Of a stretch of 13,555 bases of DNA, positions 12,286 through 13,555 are shown piece by piece; within the stretch, counting starts at the first letter, position 1, and each line of letters begins with the position of its first letter. The notes beneath the pieces are model-generated. The model was not told the origin of the DNA, made no database searches, and saw only the letters and a program-made list of their open reading frames with translations. Source of the stretch: Sphingobacterium sp. (GTDB taxonomy: Bacteria > Bacteroidota > Bacteroidia > Sphingobacteriales > Sphingobacteriaceae); contig JASLCA010000059.1 in NCBI GenBank assembly GCA_030146225.1, positions 1 through 13,555 of the forward strand. The letters are read 5' to 3'. Made by a program: the position numbers and the translations under genes.

Positions 12286-13555
12286 ATGTATAAAAAATAT
12301 GTCGCATTGCTGCCATGTAGGCAGCGAATGTATAAGTGTTTACTTATTATGAAAATGCTATCCCTGATGCTTTTCGGCATCTTTATGCAGGCTAGTGCAA
12401 GCACATTTGCACAGAAGGTAAGCCTGTCTGTTTCCAATGCCGATCTCGCTGAAGTCTTGCTCCAGATTCAACAGCAAACCAATTTGGATTTCCTCTACAA
12501 TAGTAAGGAATTGGCCCATGTAGGCAAGATCGATTTACATGTCAAAAATACAAGCTTGCAGAAGGTGCTAGATGCATGTCTGACACCACGTGGCTTGCTG
12601 TATCTAGTGGACAATAAAACAGTGCTAATTAAGAAAGCAAATCCGGTGGTCAGCCTACTGCCTGAAGAAGTATTTCAACAGCAGCTTACCGGACAAGTAC
12701 GTAACGCCGCTGGGAAAGCCCTAACAGGGGCTTCCGTAAGAGTTCAGAACAGCAATATGGCTACTGCTACAGATGAACAAGGGGAGTTTAAGCTCAATGT
12801 GCAGCAGCCAAAAGGCCAATTAATTATCTCAAGCGTAGGCTATCAAGAGCAGGTGCTAAGTTACCAGCTAGGGAGCAAGTTGAATATTGTGCTTCAAGAA
12901 GCTACAAGTGAATTGGATGAGGTGGTAATTGTGGGCTATGGCAAGCAAAAGCGGGCCAACCTGACCGGAGCTGTCAGTCAGATAAGTGCCGAGGACATCG
13001 CATTACGTCCAGATGCAAATATCTCAACGGCTTTACAAGGCTTAATGCCCGGGCTGAATATACAGATTAACAACGGTGACCCGACGGCAACACCTGATAT
13101 CAACGTCCGTGGCTTTAACTCCATTAATGGGGGAAGTCCACTGGTATTGATAGATGGAATCGAAGGAAATATTACCCGCGTCAATCCCAATGATATTGAG
13201 AATGTAACTGTGCTAAAGGATGCCGCATCAGCTGCTATTTATGGTGCACGAGGTTCCTTTGGGGTCATCTTAATTACCACCAAGCAAGGCAAGGCTGGCT
13301 CTATGAAGGTAGATTACACCAATAACTTCGGCTGGACAACCCCTACAACCCGTACAGATTTTATAACAGACCCCTATATTTATGGTAAGACTGTAGACGC
13401 CGCATTGTATGGATACAATGGAACCAGCTATACAGGCTACAATGATTTAGATTGGGAGACCATTAAGCTAGTTGCAAAAGGACAGATCGAACCCTTTCAT
13501 GAACGCCAGAATGATGGCACTTATAAGTTCTTTTATAATACGGACTGGTATGACT
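12286..13555 (+). CDS. SusC/RagA-type TonB-dependent receptor with STN domain, 3' end cut by window edge
   Basis: The frame runs open to the right edge: 423 codons of what is normally about 1000-1150. From the ATG at 12286 the order is: N-terminal extension and signal peptide (hydrophobic core at about 23-40, cleavage near TFA-Q43); STN domain at about 44-117 (VSLSVSNADLAEVLLQIQQQ to TVLIKK); a carboxypeptidase-regulatory-like beta domain at about 133-205; a SELDEVVIVGYGKQKR stretch typical of SusC; and the plug domain from about 225 (NVRGFNSINGGSPLVLIDG, VTVLKDAASAAIYGARGSFG, ILITTKQGK). The beta-barrel is missing. The STN domain allows periplasmic signalling to the FecR protein encoded upstream. 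Substrate unknown; a glycan or oligosaccharide is usual for SusC. Start choices in frame are 12241, 12286, 12328, 12349 and 12355. I prefer 12286; the ATG at 12241 abuts an in-frame stop and would add a charged tail before the signal peptide. Confidence 0.93.
   Translation, partial: MYKKYVALLPCRQRMYKCLLIMKMLSLMLFGIFMQASASTFAQKVSLSVSNADLAEVLLQIQQQTNLDFLYNSKELAHVGKIDLHVKNTSLQKVLDACLTPRGLLYLVDNKTVLIKKANPVVSLLPEEVFQQQLTGQVRNAAGKALTGASVRVQNSNMATATDEQGEFKLNVQQPKGQLIISSVGYQEQVLSYQLGSKLNIVLQEATSELDEVVIVGYGKQKRANLTGAVSQISAEDIALRPDANISTALQGLMPGLNIQINNGDPTATPDINVRGFNSINGGSPLVLIDGIEGNITRVNPNDIENVTVLKDAASAAIYGARGSFGVILITTKQGKAGSMKVDYTNNFGWTTPTTRTDFITDPYIYGKTVDAALYGYNGTSYTGYNDLDWETIKLVAKGQIEPFHERQNDGTYKFFYNTDWYD

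Noticed and set aside
1..13555. CRISPR arrays, tRNA/rRNA genes, insertion sequences, toxin-antitoxin or phage-defence genes
   Set aside because: No regularly spaced repeats, cloverleaf-like segments, transposase motifs or defence-type domains were seen on either strand.

Overview
The window looks like a chromosomal stretch from a Bacteroidota member, most likely Sphingobacteriaceae (Sphingobacterium/Pedobacter type). The evidence is an ECF sigma factor, FecR anti-sigma factor and SusC receptor in a row, a good TTG-N17-TAnnTTTG promoter (the Bacteroidota form), few Shine-Dalgarno sites, moderate AT richness, and a heavy-metal RND pump fused to its own outer-membrane factor. The genus is an inference. 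No tRNA, rRNA, CRISPR array, insertion sequence or phage gene was recognised.

Layout. (1) 1-344, minus strand: the N-terminal part of a MepB-family protein, running off the left edge. (2) 345-665: an AT-rich control region with two small palindromes and a weak promoter candidate. (3) 666-6743, plus strand: a metal-efflux operon. It has a small Cys/His-rich exported protein (DUF6660 type), a 1452-residue CzcA/CusA-type RND pump fused to a TolC-like domain, and a periplasmic adaptor lipoprotein with His clusters. Together these supply inner-membrane pump, adaptor and outer-membrane channel from two large genes. (4) 6754-6781: a bidirectional terminator that covers the stop codon of the convergent gene. 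(5) 6766-7932, minus strand: an SLC1/DAACS-type cation symporter with altered signature motifs. (6) 8012-8052: terminator of the next minus-strand gene. (7) 8127-9986, minus strand: a large MscS-type channel with an exported coiled-coil N-terminal domain. (8) 9987-10377: divergent intergenic region carrying the best promoter in the window. (9) 10378-13555, plus strand: ECF sigma factor, FecR-type anti-sigma factor, and a SusC/RagA TonB-dependent receptor cut by the right edge. The receptor carries an STN signalling domain, so the three form a cell-surface signalling unit: ligand at the receptor, signal to FecR across the periplasm, release of sigma, and expression of the uptake locus. A SusD-type lipoprotein would be expected just beyond the right edge.

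No wholly new system is evident. The points most worth a second look are: an apparently intact signal peptide inside the pump-TolC fusion; the symporter's HLAGS and Arg-to-Gly changes at sites conserved in SLC1 proteins; a perfect 9-bp inverted repeat ending on the TTG start codon of fecR; a strongly hydrophobic tail on the sigma factor; and a 180-base orphan segment between the mscS-like gene and the sigma gene.
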